From NCBI RefSeq assembly GCF_000472865.1, contig NZ_AXAP01000055.1, forward strand, positions 118 through 53,641: a stretch of DNA of 53,524 nucleotides, in the 5' to 3' direction. Below are positions 52,255 to 53,524 of this stretch, one piece after another. Origin of the DNA: Bradyrhizobium elkanii WSM2783. GTDB lineage: Bacteria; Pseudomonadota; Alphaproteobacteria; Rhizobiales; Xanthobacteraceae. The notes beneath the pieces are model-generated. The model saw nothing but the letters and a program-made list of their open reading frames with translations. It was not told the origin of the DNA and ran no database searches. The position numbers were made by a program, and so were the translations under genes. The first letter of the stretch is position 1. Each line of letters begins with the position of its first letter.

Positions 52255-52951
52255 GATCCGCAAGCTCAGTGCCGGCTATGGCCCGGTCGATGTGCTGGAA
52301 GGTATTTCGCTTTCCGTCCCTACGGGATCGTGCGTCTGCCTGATCGGTGCGAACGGCGCGGGCAAGACCACGACCTTATCGGCTATCTGTGGGCTGGTCG
52401 CAGCATCATCGGGTGACATCCTGCTCGAAGGGCAGTCGATCCGCCGCGCATCTGCCGACGTGATCGTCCGACGGGGCGTGAGTCTGGTGCCGGAAGGCCG
52501 CCGGGTGGTATCGAACATGAGCGTCGAGGACAATCTGCTGGTTGGCGCCTATACGCGACGCGACGACCAAGTCGGCGCCGATCTGGAGAGCGTGTATCGT
52601 CGTTTCGGCCGCCTGCGTGAGCGGCGCAAGCAATTCGCCGGCCAGATGTCCGGCGGTGAGCAGCAGATGTTGGCGATCGGCCGCGCGTTGATGGCGCGGC
52701 CGAAGCTGCTCTTGCTGGACGAGCCGTCGATGGGCCTCGCGCCGCAGATCGTCAACGACATCTTCCGCACCATTCGCGAGATCAACGCCGCCGGCACGAC
52801 GGTGTTGCTGGTGGAGCAGAATGCGCGCAAGGCGCTCTCGATCGCCAGCTACGGCTACGTGCTCGAATCCGGCGGGATCAAATTGGAAGGTCAGGCGGGT
52901 GACTTGCTGAAGTCGCCACAGATCGTCGCCGCGTATCTCGGCAGTGCGTAG
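52247..52951 (+). CDS. LivF-type ABC transporter ATPase, unusual start
   Basis: The protein is complete from LLEIRKLSAGYG onward, with Walker A GANGAGKTT, signature MSGGEQQMLAIGRAL, Walker B LLLLDEPSMGLAP and LLVEQNARKAL. Homologous LivF proteins start with Met two residues before EIRKL, which here falls on CTG at 52,247, overlapping the LivG stop. The only canonical start codon nearby in this frame is GTG at 52,169, which would add 26 residues that merely translate livG in another frame. A coupled CTG start or the GTG start are both possible. Length from CTG is about 234 aa, normal for the family. Confidence 0.9.
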   Translation: MLEIRKLSAGYGPVDVLEGISLSVPTGSCVCLIGANGAGKTTTLSAICGLVAASSGDILLEGQSIRRASADVIVRRGVSLVPEGRRVVSNMSVEDNLLVGAYTRRDDQVGADLESVYRRFGRLRERRKQFAGQMSGGEQQMLAIGRALMARPKLLLLDEPSMGLAPQIVNDIFRTIREINAAGTTVLLVEQNARKALSIASYGYVLESGGIKLEGQAGDLLKSPQIVAAYLGSA

Positions 52952-53157
52952 GACTGATCCATGAGTTGCTCGACCATCTCGTGCGACAATTTGACTGCCA
53001 AGACCAGGTTCTGCTGCATTTTCGATCGGAGCTGCCGCAATTCGAAGCAATCGGGCTGCCGCGGTCGAAGCAAGCATACGAGCCGTGCCAAATCGCGCGG
53101 GGCGCGATGGAACGCGTGTGATCACCCGTTGAGCACCGATCCCGGCAATCCCTCCTG

Positions 53158-53524
53158 TCTGTACCGAAAACCTAAGCTCGGGCGTAGTGGTGGTGAAGTC
53201 CGCCAAGGATGGCGTGTGATTTAATGCTTCCGGTTCGCTGAACCGGGCGAGCAACCGGAGCGTCTTTGTCCAGCGACCGGTGCGTTCGGACGTCGTTGTA
53301 ATAGCGTGCGTAGGATCGCAAAATCCGTCGTAGATGCGTCTCACCAAAGACGAGGATGTGATCTAAGCACTCGCGCCGGATCGATCCGATCAGCCGTTCC
53401 AACTCCATTCTGCCACGGCGGGGCCGGTGCAGTAGGCCTGTCGCGGATGCCCATGGAGCGCATTCGGCGCGACGACGCTGCCATAGATCCGGTCGAGATC
53501 CCGGATGAGGTAGCGCGGAGCCTC
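53158..53524 (-). mobile_element. Partial, decayed copy of the 1.09-kb IS (runs off the window)
   Basis: The terminus TCTGTACCGAAAACCT (one base different from the other copies) begins at 53,158 on the plus strand; the transposase reads leftward. The end of the frame (ERLIGSIRRECLDHILVFGE, then HRSLDKDAPVARPVQRTG) matches the complete copy. Upstream, the frame is broken at least twice between 53,395 and 53,460, where MGIRDRPTAPAPPWQNG appears in a third frame. The rest lies beyond the window. The 206-bp gap before it (52,952-53,157) holds no gene I can support. Confidence 0.85.

Noticed and set aside
1..53524. CRISPR array or prophage structural genes
   Set aside because: No regularly spaced short repeats, cas genes, capsid, tail or terminase genes were seen; the PG-binding and glucosaminidase modules alone do not make a prophage.

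Overview
The window looks like a chromosome segment from an alphaproteobacterium of the Bradyrhizobium type. It has high GC, a ROSE-type RNA thermometer in front of an hsp20 gene, and many small proteins and an integrase fragment of kinds I associate with Bradyrhizobium. This is a judgement from protein resemblance made without a database search. No rRNA, intact tRNA or CRISPR array was seen.

Layout. (1) 0.4-1.7 kb: a GFA-family protein and, convergent to it, a poly-gamma-glutamate hydrolase-like protein. (2) 1.8-12.8 kb, minus strand: a tightly spaced five-gene operon below a SARP/BTAD-type regulator. It encodes a 796-aa acidic/amphipathic protein, an orphan zincin, a small coiled-coil protein, a 388-aa unknown and a 1598-aa protein with protease, D,D-carboxypeptidase-like, hydrolase, peptidoglycan-binding and glucosaminidase modules. 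(3) 13.4-35.5 kb: a mosaic zone with an integrase remnant, a complete 1.09-kb IS, several genes broken by single-base indels (a cyclase/AAA ATPase, an FAD oxidase and two small proteins), hsp20 with its thermometer, small stress-type proteins and a C13 caspase-like peptidase. It also carries a redox block: a molybdenum hydroxylase pair, a PQQ alcohol dehydrogenase with a lanthanide-type Asp, and a Rieske protein. A 134-bp direct repeat lies at both edges of this zone. (4) 35.8-38.8 kb: coupled msrA and acetolactate synthase-like genes, IS relics and a tRNA-3'-end-like relic. (5) 38.9-52.95 kb: a MocR regulator divergent from a cluster encoding a CinA-like amidase, a CobW GTPase, an extra PRPP synthetase (opposite strand), an OMP-decarboxylase-like protein, an aldehyde dehydrogenase, an amidohydrolase, a NadC-like phosphoribosyltransferase with altered substrate residues, a HAD nucleotidase and a full branched-chain-type ABC importer. 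(6) 53.16 kb to the end: a decayed, partial copy of the same IS.

Two parts look most like undescribed systems. The SARP-headed operon of wall- and protein-degrading modules could be an exported lytic or effector system. The MocR-CinA-PRPP-OMPDC-NadC-nucleotidase-ABC cluster reads as uptake of a heteroaromatic or amide compound followed by phosphoribosylation, decarboxylation and dephosphorylation, with a substrate that is probably not quinolinate. Both functional readings are inference from domain content and order.
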